Shown one piece after another: positions 17,527-26,278 of a DNA stretch of 64,000 bases. The stretch is from assembly GCA_903850915.1 (NCBI GenBank), contig CAINMV010000010.1:126980-190979 (forward strand). The letters run 5' to 3'. The stretch's first letter is position 1; each line of letters starts with the position of its first letter. The stretch is from an uncultured Bacteroidota bacterium (lineage in GTDB: Bacteria; Bacteroidota; Bacteroidia; UKL13-3). A program made the translations under genes and the position numbers. Under the pieces are notes generated by a model that was given only the letters and a program-made list of their open reading frames with translations, did not search any database and was not told the origin of the DNA.

Positions 17527-20500
17527 GTGAATAATTATAATTTACTCATCCATAAATTGGATGATTTTATACGTAAGTACTATAAAAACCAGCTCATACG
17601 CGGTGCGATTTATAGCATTGCTGGTTTGCTTACAGCGTTTATTGTGGCGGTAGTATTAGAGTATTATGGAGAATTTAACACCAAATTTCGAATTAGCATC
17701 ACCTTTTCCTTCCTTGCTATTGGGTTCTTCATTTTAATAAAATACATTTTTAGGCCACTCACTAAATTATACAAGCTAAGTAGCACCATTAATCACGAGC
17801 AGGCTGCAGCTATTATTGGAACTCATTTTGCCGATGTAAAGGACAAATTACTTAATGCCTTGCAGCTCCATGCCATTGCCACAAAAAGCGAGAATGAACT
17901 ATTGCATGCATCAATAGAACAAAAAATACAGGTGCTGAAACCGATACCTTTTACCAATGCCGTGAACTTTGGCGAAAACAAGCGTTATATTAAATACGCT
18001 GTTCCATCAATATTGGTTTTTCTAAGCATCATTTTTATTAACTCTCATATTATCACTGACAGTGCAAAACGATTAAGCGCACCAACTCATATTTTCGAGA
18101 AAGAGGCTCCATTTAATTTTGAACTAGAAAACAACAATCTTGTAGTATTACAACATGAAGATATCGATCTTAACCTAAAGGTGAGTGGCAGCGAGCTTCC
18201 TGCTGAGGTATATGCAATGATTGATGGGCACAAATATAAAATGGACAAAGATAATGCACTGCACTTTAGCTACGCCATTCGGAATATACAGCAGAATACA
18301 CCTGTGCAATTTTTCGCTTCGGGATTTTCAAGTTCTATTTTCAACATTGAAGTGCTGGCAAAACCAACGCTAATGAACTTCTCAGCGTATATCAGCTATC
18401 CAAATTACCTAGCAAAAAAAGAGGAAGTAATTGAAAATACTGGCGACCTTGTTATTCCTGCTGGAAGCACCGTGACATGGACTTTCGGAACATCAAATGT
18501 TGATGAGATTGTGCTGAATTTTGAAGGAAATGTTGCTAAAGCTGTGAAAAAAAACAGCGAAATATTTACGTATAAAAATCGCTTTTTAAAGAATGTACAT
18601 TACAGTATAACCGCAAACAATAATAGAGTTGGGGGTAAAGATTCGATACCTTTTAATATTAATGTTATCGCTGATGAATTTCCAAGTATATCTGTTGCTG
18701 AAATTAAAGATTCGCTTAGCAATAAAACATATTACTTTAACGGAAATATCGATGATGATCATGGATTCTCGAAGCTACTTTTTAATTATAAATTTTTAAG
18801 ATCTGCTGATAGCACACATACTAAAGATCGCATCATTTCAATTCCAATTAACATTAACGTATATGCCTCGCCACAGCGATTTTTCCATCAATTTGACTTA
18901 AGCATACTTAATATTCTGCCTGAAGAAGAGATAGAATATTATTTTGAAATTTTCGACAATGATGGTGTTAATGGTGCCAAGTCATCCAAAAGCAAAGCAA
19001 CAATTTATAAAGCACCGAGTAACGCCCAAATCCGCGCAGAAGCCAACAAGCAAAATAAAGACGTGGAAAGGAAGATGGACGAGACCTTGAAAGAGGTTAA
19101 AGAACTTCAGAAGCAAATAGACGAATTGCAAAAGAAGCTACTAGACAAGAAGAATCTTACTTGGCAGGATAAAAAACAAATTCAAGATCTTATTGACAAA
19201 CAAAAATCACTCCAACAAAAAATGGAGGAAGTGACGAAAAAGCAGGAACAGAATAACTTTCAACAGAATGAGAACAAGAAACCAAATGATGAATTGCTTG
19301 AAAAACAAAAGGAATTGCAACGCCTCATGGAAGAAGTGATGACACCTGAGATGAAAAAAATGTTTGAGCAATTGCAGAAAATGTTAGAACAAGGTAATAA
19401 AGAGCAGATACAAGAGCAACTTGATAAGATGAGACTCACCGATAAGGAATTAGAGAAAGAGATTGACCGCAATTTAGAAATGTTTAAATCGATGAAGGTG
19501 GAGGAAAAAGTAAAGAAGGCACTCGACGACCTTGAGAAATTACAGCAAGAACAAGAAAAACTAGCTCAGGAATCGGAAAAGAAAGGAGCAAATAATAATG
19601 AATTGAAAGAAAAGCAAGATGAATTAAATAAGAAGATGGAAGACATCAAGAAGCAGATTGATGAAGCAAAAAAAGAAAACAAAGAACTAGAAGACCCAAA
19701 AGACCTTGCTGACACGAAACAAGAAGAGCAAGAAATAGAAAAAGAACAAAAAGAAAGTAGTGATAACCTTTCGAAAGATAAAAAAGACAAAGCTTCAAAA
19801 AGCCAAAAGAATGCCGCCAAAAAGATGCAAGACATGAAGGAGAAGATGGAGAAGTCAATGCAAGAAGCGGAATCTAAGGAACTCGAAGAAGATATTAACT
19901 CCTTACGTGGAATTCTAGAAAATTTAATTCAACTTTCGTATGATCAAGAGTTGCTAATGAAAGATCTAGAGAAAATTACAGGCTATAACCCGCAATTTGT
20001 GGCTGCTGGCCAAAAACAAAAAGATTTAAAAGATGATGCTAAAATTATTGAAGATAGTTTGTTCGCTTTAAGTAAGCGACAAATAAAAATAGAAGCATTT
20101 ATTAATCGTGAAATTGGAAACATTAATGGCAATATGCATGATGCTATTAAAGCCATGGGGGATCGTCGGATTTATGACGCAAGAAACAAGCAACAATATA
20201 TTATGACGAGTGTAAACAACTTGGCCGTGATGTTGAGTGAGGCTCTAAAACAAATGCAACAGCAAGAGCAGGAAAGTAAAAAAAGTGGCAACGGAAGTTG
20301 TAAAAAACCTGGTGGCAAAGGCAGTAAAGCTGGTAAAGGGAAGAAATCGAGTGCTGCTGCTGTGCGTAAAATGCAGGAGGAACTCAATAAAAAAATGTCT
20401 GACATGAAGCAGCGTATGAAAGATGGGCAAATGCACCCTGGACAAATGAGTGAAGAGTTTGCAAAGATGGCTGCACAACAGTCTGCATTGCGCAGATATA

Positions 20501-20880
20501 TGCAACAGCTTCAAGAGCAGTTAAAAAAAGAAGATGGTGGTACCGGTAATGAACTCGGTGATTTGAAAAAGCTACAAGAGCTAATGGAACAGACCGAGAA
20601 GGAACTTGTTTATAAAAAACTTGAAACGGAAACCATGCGGAGGCAGCAGGATATATTAACCCGACTTTTAGAAAGTGAGAAGGCGGAACGTGAACGCGAA
20701 CAAGACAATAAACGGGAATCCCATGTTGGGCAAGATTCTCCTAATCATGTTCCACCTTCCATGGAGGAATACATCAAACAAAAAAATAAAGAAGCTGAAT
20801 ACTTAAAGACAGTTTCGCCTAGCTTAAATACTTATTACAAACAAAAGGTAAAAGATTATTTCAAAGCATTAGAGAAATAA
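17527..20880 (+). CDS. DUF4175-type giant coiled-coil membrane protein
   Basis: An 1117-aa protein of unknown function, recognised as DUF4175 from length, N-terminal layout and phylum. Helices are at about 23-44, 52-73 and 158-178. Residues about 190-490 are a beta-rich region, probably Ig-like, facing the periplasm. From about 500 to the end the chain is extremely rich in Lys, Glu and Gln and predicted to form long coiled coils, broken by a Gly/Ser/Lys patch near 920-940 (GKGSKAGKGKKSSAAA). Start is GTG at 17527 because the N-terminal amphipathic segment begins there. Convergent with the lipoprotein gene, 25 bases apart. A structural or scaffolding envelope role is inference. Confidence 0.75.
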   Translation: MNNYNLLIHKLDDFIRKYYKNQLIRGAIYSIAGLLTAFIVAVVLEYYGEFNTKFRISITFSFLAIGFFILIKYIFRPLTKLYKLSSTINHEQAAAIIGTHFADVKDKLLNALQLHAIATKSENELLHASIEQKIQVLKPIPFTNAVNFGENKRYIKYAVPSILVFLSIIFINSHIITDSAKRLSAPTHIFEKEAPFNFELENNNLVVLQHEDIDLNLKVSGSELPAEVYAMIDGHKYKMDKDNALHFSYAIRNIQQNTPVQFFASGFSSSIFNIEVLAKPTLMNFSAYISYPNYLAKKEEVIENTGDLVIPAGSTVTWTFGTSNVDEIVLNFEGNVAKAVKKNSEIFTYKNRFLKNVHYSITANNNRVGGKDSIPFNINVIADEFPSISVAEIKDSLSNKTYYFNGNIDDDHGFSKLLFNYKFLRSADSTHTKDRIISIPININVYASPQRFFHQFDLSILNILPEEEIEYYFEIFDNDGVNGAKSSKSKATIYKAPSNAQIRAEANKQNKDVERKMDETLKEVKELQKQIDELQKKLLDKKNLTWQDKKQIQDLIDKQKSLQQKMEEVTKKQEQNNFQQNENKKPNDELLEKQKELQRLMEEVMTPEMKKMFEQLQKMLEQGNKEQIQEQLDKMRLTDKELEKEIDRNLEMFKSMKVEEKVKKALDDLEKLQQEQEKLAQESEKKGANNNELKEKQDELNKKMEDIKKQIDEAKKENKELEDPKDLADTKQEEQEIEKEQKESSDNLSKDKKDKASKSQKNAAKKMQDMKEKMEKSMQEAESKELEEDINSLRGILENLIQLSYDQELLMKDLEKITGYNPQFVAAGQKQKDLKDDAKIIEDSLFALSKRQIKIEAFINREIGNINGNMHDAIKAMGDRRIYDARNKQQYIMTSVNNLAVMLSEALKQMQQQEQESKKSGNGSCKKPGGKGSKAGKGKKSSAAAVRKMQEELNKKMSDMKQRMKDGQMHPGQMSEEFAKMAAQQSALRRYMQQLQEQLKKEDGGTGNELGDLKKLQELMEQTEKELVYKKLETETMRRQQDILTRLLESEKAEREREQDNKRESHVGQDSPNHVPPSMEEYIKQKNKEAEYLKTVSPSLNTYYKQKVKDYFKALEK

Positions 20881-20905
20881 TTTTTCTTCATCTGGAATTT
20901 AATAA

Positions 20906-21715
20906 CTACAGGAGATTACGCTGCTTATTTATTCCTTGAAATTCATGAATTTCAAAAAAACTTGGAATATTTTTTAATGTTGGGAATTCTTGATCCCGCA
21001 GTTGATTTAACTCATAGCGGGTCAGCAAGAATCGCTCATATTGAACTACTGTATCACCTTCGATAAGATTGGTAGCTCTAGATGAATATTGAATAGGAAG
21101 ATCATCACTCTTGCGAATCCAAACATGATAATTTACTGATAAGGTTTGTATAAATGCCTGCACTTCGGATTCCGGAAATTCCCCTATTTCAACGTGATAG
21201 CAAAGGTCGCCATTTACAGTTTCTACGCCAATAAAATTAAAGGTGGTTTTCGAATTTATATTTTTATTGGCATTGAGCAATGGTGAACTCAACTTATCAG
21301 TAAATGGTGAAAATAAAACACATTGATATAGTGATGTAGCCACCCGATTGGCCCACTTGGATTTATCGATCACCACAGCAGTGCTATCGGAAAAGAGATT
21401 CACAAAAACAGCTCCGGTATAAATATATTCACGAGAATGCACTGTGGTGTCGCCTCCTGGCTTGCGATAGAACTCCTGAATGTGAAATGCAGAAGAACTT
21501 AAAGAGTCGTTTTGAATTTTATTAAAGAAGCATTTATAAGAATTAACCGATGTATCAGTGTCATCATAGTCGTGAGAAAAGCGAGTCATCTCATAGTATC
21601 CATTTTGGATTTTTTGACATTTGTCAAATGACTTCTTTAAAATCTCTTTTGCATCCTGCTTGCACGAAGCAAAGAACCAAAGTAAAATGGCAGATAATAT
21701 TAATTTATATTTCAT
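20906..21715 (-). CDS. Lipoprotein of unknown function
   Basis: A 269-aa lipoprotein: the signal peptide ends FFASCKQ, with the lipidated Cys at about residue 18. After it, KEILKKSFDKCQKIQNGYYEMT and later beta-strand-like blocks (YHVWIRKSDDLPIQY, VVQYERFLLTRYE) resemble the LolA/LolB-like half-barrel segments seen in Bacteroidota lipoproteins, some of which precede redoxin domains. No redoxin domain is present here. No catalytic motif is visible, so function is open. Monocistronic, between convergent DUF4175 and divergent manC. Confidence 0.7.
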   Translation of the reverse strand: MKYKLILSAILLWFFASCKQDAKEILKKSFDKCQKIQNGYYEMTRFSHDYDDTDTSVNSYKCFFNKIQNDSLSSSAFHIQEFYRKPGGDTTVHSREYIYTGAVFVNLFSDSTAVVIDKSKWANRVATSLYQCVLFSPFTDKLSSPLLNANKNINSKTTFNFIGVETVNGDLCYHVEIGEFPESEVQAFIQTLSVNYHVWIRKSDDLPIQYSSRATNLIEGDTVVQYERFLLTRYELNQLRDQEFPTLKNIPSFFEIHEFQGINKQRNLL

Positions 21716-21966
21716 AATAGCTTTAACAATTGAAATTTTTTCAAATTACGGCTAAAAAAACCACCTCTTAATGAATTGAATTAAATAAGTTTGTTTGATT
21801 TAAATTTACAGCTGCATTTTTCAACTTGAAAATGCGTTTTACTGGCTTTATAATTGTTTGAATATCTATCGTTTATAGGGAATTACGAAATTATGGAGCT
21901 TTTATTTCGCCCTACTTTGCCTTCTTAAAATCGCATATTTACAAGCCAAAATTAGTCATTCTTACG

Positions 21967-21974
21967 TATCTTCG
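21967..21974 (+). promoter_or_regulatory. Promoter -7 element for mannose-1-phosphate guanylyltransferase (TATCTTCG)
   Basis: TATCTTCG, identical to the element at the double-VOC gene and, on the other strand, at sdhC. The predicted leader is about 20 bases to the ATG at 21999. Confidence 0.5.
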
Positions 21975-21998
21975 CGCTTCTTTTTAAAAAACGTATAA

Positions 21999-23081
21999 AT
22001 GAATTCGAACAATTTTGCAGTGATAATGGCAGGTGGAGTTGGCACTCGCTTTTGGCCGATAAGTAAAACCAGTCACCCAAAACAATTCCTTGATTTTCTA
22101 AATACTGGAAGAACATTGATACAACAAACTTACGCAAGGTTTTTAAAGGTTGTTCCTAAAGAAAATATATTTGTTGTTACGAATGAATCATACCGAGATA
22201 TTATTAAGAAACAGCTGAATGGCATACAAGATTCAAATATACTTGGCGAACCCACTCTTAGAAATACTGCTCCTTGTATTGCCTACGCAATGTACAAAAT
22301 ACATAAGCTGAACCCGGATGCCAATTGTGTCATTGCTCCATCCGACCACTTAATAATGGATGAGACAGAGTTTACCCGTATCATAAATTTGGGCTTCGAC
22401 TTCACAGAAGAAAAAGAAGCCTTGGTTACCTTGGGAATTAAACCCAGCCGCCCGGATACTGGATATGGCTATATTCAATTTTTTGGAAATATCAACAACG
22501 CAATCTGTAAGGTTAAAACATTCACCGAAAAGCCCACAATCGAAATTGCCAAAGAATTTTTAGCAAGTGGCGAGTTTCTATGGAATGCTGGCATCTTCAT
22601 TTGGAAAACCAAAACCATCATTAAAGAGTTAGAAAACCGTTTGCCTGATATTGCTTCTGTTTTTCAGAAAGGCAACGATATTTATAATACTATTGAAGAA
22701 CACGACTTTATAACTGCTAGCTATCCTACTTGTGAAAACATTTCTATTGACTATGGTGTTATGGAAAAAGCAGATAATGTGCATGTGATTCCGTCGGATT
22801 TTGGATGGAGTGATTTAGGAACTTGGGGAAGCGTTTATGAACAGCATCATAAAGATGAGAACGGAAATACAATAACAGGTAAAAATGTAAAGACTTACGA
22901 AACGCATAACTGCGTGGTTCATATTCAAGATCCGAACAAGCTTTTTGTAATAAAAGGTGTTGACAATGCAATAATTGTTGAAAGCGACAATGTGGTTTTA
23001 ATTTGCAATAAAGAACGAGAGCAGGAAATAAAAAGTATTGTTGCCGATATGAAAGCGACATACGGCGAAAAGTTTGTTTAA
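21999..23081 (+). CDS. manC: Mannose-1-phosphate guanylyltransferase (GDP-mannose pyrophosphorylase)
   Basis: Makes GDP-mannose from GTP and mannose-1-phosphate for envelope glycan synthesis. The protein is 360 aa. The nucleotide-binding loop is VIMAGGVGTRFWPISKTSHPKQFL near residue 8, APSDHLI follows near 110, and FTEKP with FLWNAGIFIWK lies near 178-206. The phosphomannose isomerase domain of two-domain ManC proteins is absent, so this is the stand-alone transferase. The GT87-like enzyme at 33465 and the TMTC-like protein at 7185 are possible downstream users of mannose donors in the window (inference). Confidence 0.93.
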   Translation: MNSNNFAVIMAGGVGTRFWPISKTSHPKQFLDFLNTGRTLIQQTYARFLKVVPKENIFVVTNESYRDIIKKQLNGIQDSNILGEPTLRNTAPCIAYAMYKIHKLNPDANCVIAPSDHLIMDETEFTRIINLGFDFTEEKEALVTLGIKPSRPDTGYGYIQFFGNINNAICKVKTFTEKPTIEIAKEFLASGEFLWNAGIFIWKTKTIIKELENRLPDIASVFQKGNDIYNTIEEHDFITASYPTCENISIDYGVMEKADNVHVIPSDFGWSDLGTWGSVYEQHHKDENGNTITGKNVKTYETHNCVVHIQDPNKLFVIKGVDNAIIVESDNVVLICNKEREQEIKSIVADMKATYGEKFV

Positions 23082-23106
23082 TCAACGATGCCGCTAGAGC
23101 TCTTTC

Positions 23107-25734
23107 TTATTTTAATAAATTTAAAATCGTGGTGTACGTTTCGAGCCTATGCTTCGCAAGATTGTAGCCTTCTTCAGAATATTTAGCACGCATCATTTCA
23201 TCTTCAAGTATCAATTTCTTATATTGAAAAAACCCAGCCATATCGCTGAAGAAAGAGCCATTGTAGCCATTTAATACCAAGGGCTTAAGACTAGCAATGC
23301 CTTTAATCGTTTGGCAAGCGAAATCTATGTTTGTTCGCCGCAAATAGAAATCAATTTCACGAAGCCTTACATTACGATCGAAACCTTTACATTTTGAAAC
23401 GCTATTAATAAAATAATTAGCATGATTCGCAGTGGTATCTTGACTATAAATGGTGTTAATGCTATTCATCACCTTTGCATTCTGGATATGTTCATTGGCT
23501 TGACATATTTTAAGTGCCGTTCCTAAATCTTTAACACTTAACAAATCAATTGCCGTTGACATAACCCAGTAGCTTGAGTCGTTAGTACATGAGCGAAGCA
23601 GCGGAAGTATGTCGTGAGTTTTACCCATCTTGTTGATTATACGAAGTAAAGAAACACGTAATGATGAATTCTTCTCAACCATTAGCAACGTTGAAAGTTG
23701 AGGATAGAATATTTCAAGATCTTTTTCACGAATGAACTCCATGAACTCCAAACCAAATGCCTTTACACCATAAAATTCATGAGCTAAGCAATATTCTATA
23801 AGTGGCTTTTTTTCTTCCAAAGTCATCTCATCTTTTTCTAAGAGTAAATCCACTGCCTCTTTTTTATCTTGATACAATGGGGCTCTCACAAGCTGAAACA
23901 TAAGCTCCTCCTTCGATTTATTATCGCTGAGCTCCCAGAGCAGGGCGCGATCAGCATCGATAATAACAAAAAGAGGTCTTTCAGCAAAAGAGAAGTCGAA
24001 CTCATTTGACCACTTATCAAGAATAAGCTTTTCGTGGTGCACACTATCTTTAAAATAAAAATCCACCTTCACCGATAATTGATATTTTTTAGATGCCTTG
24101 TCTTCCTCTTTCGAAAAATTAATCGCTACATGTTGAGTTTTTGTTTCTTCGTTAAAAGCCCTATTTACAATAGCTTTAGCATGGCCTGAACGAAAAAACC
24201 ATTGGTTGAAAAACCAGTTAAGATCTAGTCCACTCGCTTCCTCCATGGCCAAGCGCAAGTCGTGAACCTCCACGCTTTTGAATTTGTTTTTATTTAGATA
24301 TGATCTTAGTCCTTTAAAAAAAACAGCGTCGCCGAGTTCATATCGTAACATATGTAATATGCATGCCCCTTTTTGATAGCTATGCCTGTCGAATAGCTCT
24401 TCTTTATCTTCATATCTAAATCGGATTAATGACTCTTGCTTAAATGCCGCTTCCTTGAAGTACTTTCTTTTATCGTCTTCCAAATGCATTCCAGCTTCCA
24501 TAGCGCCCCTTTCATGCTCAATCCACAGATATTCTCCATAGGTGGCAAACGACTCGTTTAAAGGCAAATTACTCCAGCTTTCGCATGTCACTAAATCGCC
24601 AAACCATTGATGAAAAAGTTCATGGCAGATATAGTCCTCTTTTGTATCATCGATATAATCACGAGAATCATATTGGAGGAATTCGCCGTGAAGGGTGGCT
24701 GATGCATTCTCCATGGAACCGCTAACATAGTCGCGTACCACAATCTGGCTATATTTCTCCCATGGAAAATCAATGCCGAGCTGACTAGAAAAAAACGAAA
24801 TCATAGCAGGGGTCTTTCCAAAAATCAGTTTCGCATAGGGCTTAAATTCAGGCTCTACATAATAATTTACATCAAGGCCATTCCAAGTATCATGTTCCAC
24901 ATAAAACCTGCCAACTACCATCATTGTGAGGTACGGAGCTGCCGGTAAAGATTGAACCCAATAATCCGTAAAAGTGCCATCTTGGTTTTTTGTTCTTGAA
25001 ACAAACTTACCATTGCTCAATGTTATATCATTACTGTCCTGAACCGTAATTCGCATGCATTGCGTCATCTTTTGATTAGGCTTATCAAGTGTTGGAAACC
25101 AACAAGAGTTACTTTCTGTTTCGCCTTGTGTCCATATCTGACGAGGTTTACCAACCTCTTTTCCATCATTATTTATGAAATATAATCCTTTATCTGAAGT
25201 AATGGCATCGCTGCCTTGTACAATGATATCATTTGGTTTAGCAACATATTCAATACGGACTTTCTTTGCAACTCCAACAGAAATTGCTTTAGGGAAACGG
25301 ATTGCGAGTTTCTTGCCATCATAGTGAAATGGTAATGAAAATCGAGTTTGCGTATCTGCATCCAAGATCGCTAAGATATCCATGCCTTTTGCGTCTAGCA
25401 GGAGGCTATCTTGATTATACGCATGGGGCATTAATGTTAATGTAGCAATGCCCTTCAGTTGTGCTTTCGAGTAGTCGAAGGCTACTTCTAAGTCTGTATT
25501 AACCAAATCCCAACTTTTTGCCGCAGCAGCCCTATAAATTCTATCCTCCTCGTCAGCAGAATTATTGTTTTTATTGTTGCCCGTTCGAATAGCCTCCAAA
25601 ATCTGCTTCATAGATGCAGAATCGATGGTGGTATAGGCCATTTGCTTATGGAACGGCGATTTAATAAAATGACATGCATTAAAAACAAGGACAATTAGAA
25701 CAATGATAAATTTCAGTTTTAGCGTAATTTTCAT
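23107..25734 (-). CDS. M1-family zinc aminopeptidase, lipoprotein
   Basis: Broad aminopeptidase, here membrane-anchored. The start is set at ATG 25732-25734 because MKITLKLKFIIVLIVLVFNAC is a signal peptide with lipobox FNAC; longer readings add 40 residues without signal character. The mature part follows the M1 order: beta domain, the GSMENASATL substrate motif, the zinc site HELFHQW (His371, Glu372, His375) and the third ligand Glu394 (NESFATYGEY), then a C-terminal helical domain with HEAT-like repeats. The length of 875 aa is normal. Convergent with manC; divergent from the biotinyl carrier gene with only 46 bases between start codons. Confidence 0.92.
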   Translation of the reverse strand: MKITLKLKFIIVLIVLVFNACHFIKSPFHKQMAYTTIDSASMKQILEAIRTGNNKNNNSADEEDRIYRAAAAKSWDLVNTDLEVAFDYSKAQLKGIATLTLMPHAYNQDSLLLDAKGMDILAILDADTQTRFSLPFHYDGKKLAIRFPKAISVGVAKKVRIEYVAKPNDIIVQGSDAITSDKGLYFINNDGKEVGKPRQIWTQGETESNSCWFPTLDKPNQKMTQCMRITVQDSNDITLSNGKFVSRTKNQDGTFTDYWVQSLPAAPYLTMMVVGRFYVEHDTWNGLDVNYYVEPEFKPYAKLIFGKTPAMISFFSSQLGIDFPWEKYSQIVVRDYVSGSMENASATLHGEFLQYDSRDYIDDTKEDYICHELFHQWFGDLVTCESWSNLPLNESFATYGEYLWIEHERGAMEAGMHLEDDKRKYFKEAAFKQESLIRFRYEDKEELFDRHSYQKGACILHMLRYELGDAVFFKGLRSYLNKNKFKSVEVHDLRLAMEEASGLDLNWFFNQWFFRSGHAKAIVNRAFNEETKTQHVAINFSKEEDKASKKYQLSVKVDFYFKDSVHHEKLILDKWSNEFDFSFAERPLFVIIDADRALLWELSDNKSKEELMFQLVRAPLYQDKKEAVDLLLEKDEMTLEEKKPLIEYCLAHEFYGVKAFGLEFMEFIREKDLEIFYPQLSTLLMVEKNSSLRVSLLRIINKMGKTHDILPLLRSCTNDSSYWVMSTAIDLLSVKDLGTALKICQANEHIQNAKVMNSINTIYSQDTTANHANYFINSVSKCKGFDRNVRLREIDFYLRRTNIDFACQTIKGIASLKPLVLNGYNGSFFSDMAGFFQYKKLILEDEMMRAKYSEEGYNLAKHRLETYTTILNLLK

Positions 25735-25749
25735 TTGCTGGTTTTGATG

Positions 25750-25757
25750 TATTTTCG
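25750..25757 (+). promoter_or_regulatory. Possible promoter -7 element for the biotinyl carrier-menD pair
   Basis: TATTTTCG, C-variant of TANNTTTG. An in-frame GTG at 25757 overlaps its last base, so the start is taken as ATG 25781. The element sits within the 46-base divergent space to the M1 gene. Confidence 0.4.
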
Positions 25758-25780
25758 TGGGCAAGTTAATTCTATTTTTT

Positions 25781-26278
25781 ATGGTTAAGGTAATAGCAAA
25801 TAACGGAACTAGTTTCGAGGTGGTAAACAAGAACGATAATGTATTTATTAACAACGAGGAAGTTGCAATAGATATTTCATCGATTAATGAGGAAACCTTT
25901 CATGTCCTGTTCAATAATAAATCCTATAATGTGAGTGTTAGTGAAATAAATCACGTAACAAAATTGTACACTTTAATTATTAATGGCGACAAAGTAACTT
26001 TCGAAGTAAAAAACCAGCATGATGCTTTATTAGAGAAAATGGGGTTATCTGACACTTCAACCAAAAAACTTAACGAGTTAAAAGCGCCTATGCCTGGTAT
26101 GGTTTTAAGATCCTTAGTGAATGAGGGTGATTCGGTGAAGAAGGGTGATAGCTTGATCGTTTTAGAAGCCATGAAAATGGAGAATATATTAAAGAGTGTT
26201 GGCGATGGCGTAGTAAAAAAACTCCATGTAAATGAAAAAGATAAAGTAGAAAAAGGTCAGTTACTAATTTCATTTTAA
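25781..26278 (+). CDS. Biotin/lipoyl-domain carboxyl carrier protein, second copy in window
   Basis: A 165-aa biotinyl carrier. The N-terminal half (1-75) has repeated beta strands as in the BT domain preceding the biotinyl domain of propionyl-/acyl-CoA carboxylases. Residues about 95-165 are the biotinyl domain with KAPMPGMV, then LEAMKMEN carrying the biotinyl lysine, and VEKGQLLISF at the end. It differs from AccB at 1331 (EAMKL, no Pro-rich linker), so it probably serves an acyl-CoA or oxaloacetate-type carboxylase whose catalytic subunits are elsewhere. The last base of its TAA is the first base of the menD ATG. Confidence 0.88.
   Translation: MVKVIANNGTSFEVVNKNDNVFINNEEVAIDISSINEETFHVLFNNKSYNVSVSEINHVTKLYTLIINGDKVTFEVKNQHDALLEKMGLSDTSTKKLNELKAPMPGMVLRSLVNEGDSVKKGDSLIVLEAMKMENILKSVGDGVVKKLHVNEKDKVEKGQLLISF

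Noticed and set aside
19260-20514. Ser/Phe/Leu-rich minus-strand open frames inside the DUF4175 gene
   Set aside because: Mirror images of a Lys/Glu/Gln-rich coiled coil; no start context or protein-like motifs.
21814-21835. Imperfect inverted repeat GCATTTT-TCAA / TTGAAAATGC
   Set aside because: One-base bulge, AT-rich and no clear function; not stronger than expected by chance in an AT-rich gap.
25735-25854. N-terminal extension of the M1 aminopeptidase
   Set aside because: Would overlap the divergent carrier gene; the lipoprotein signal peptide starts at 25734.
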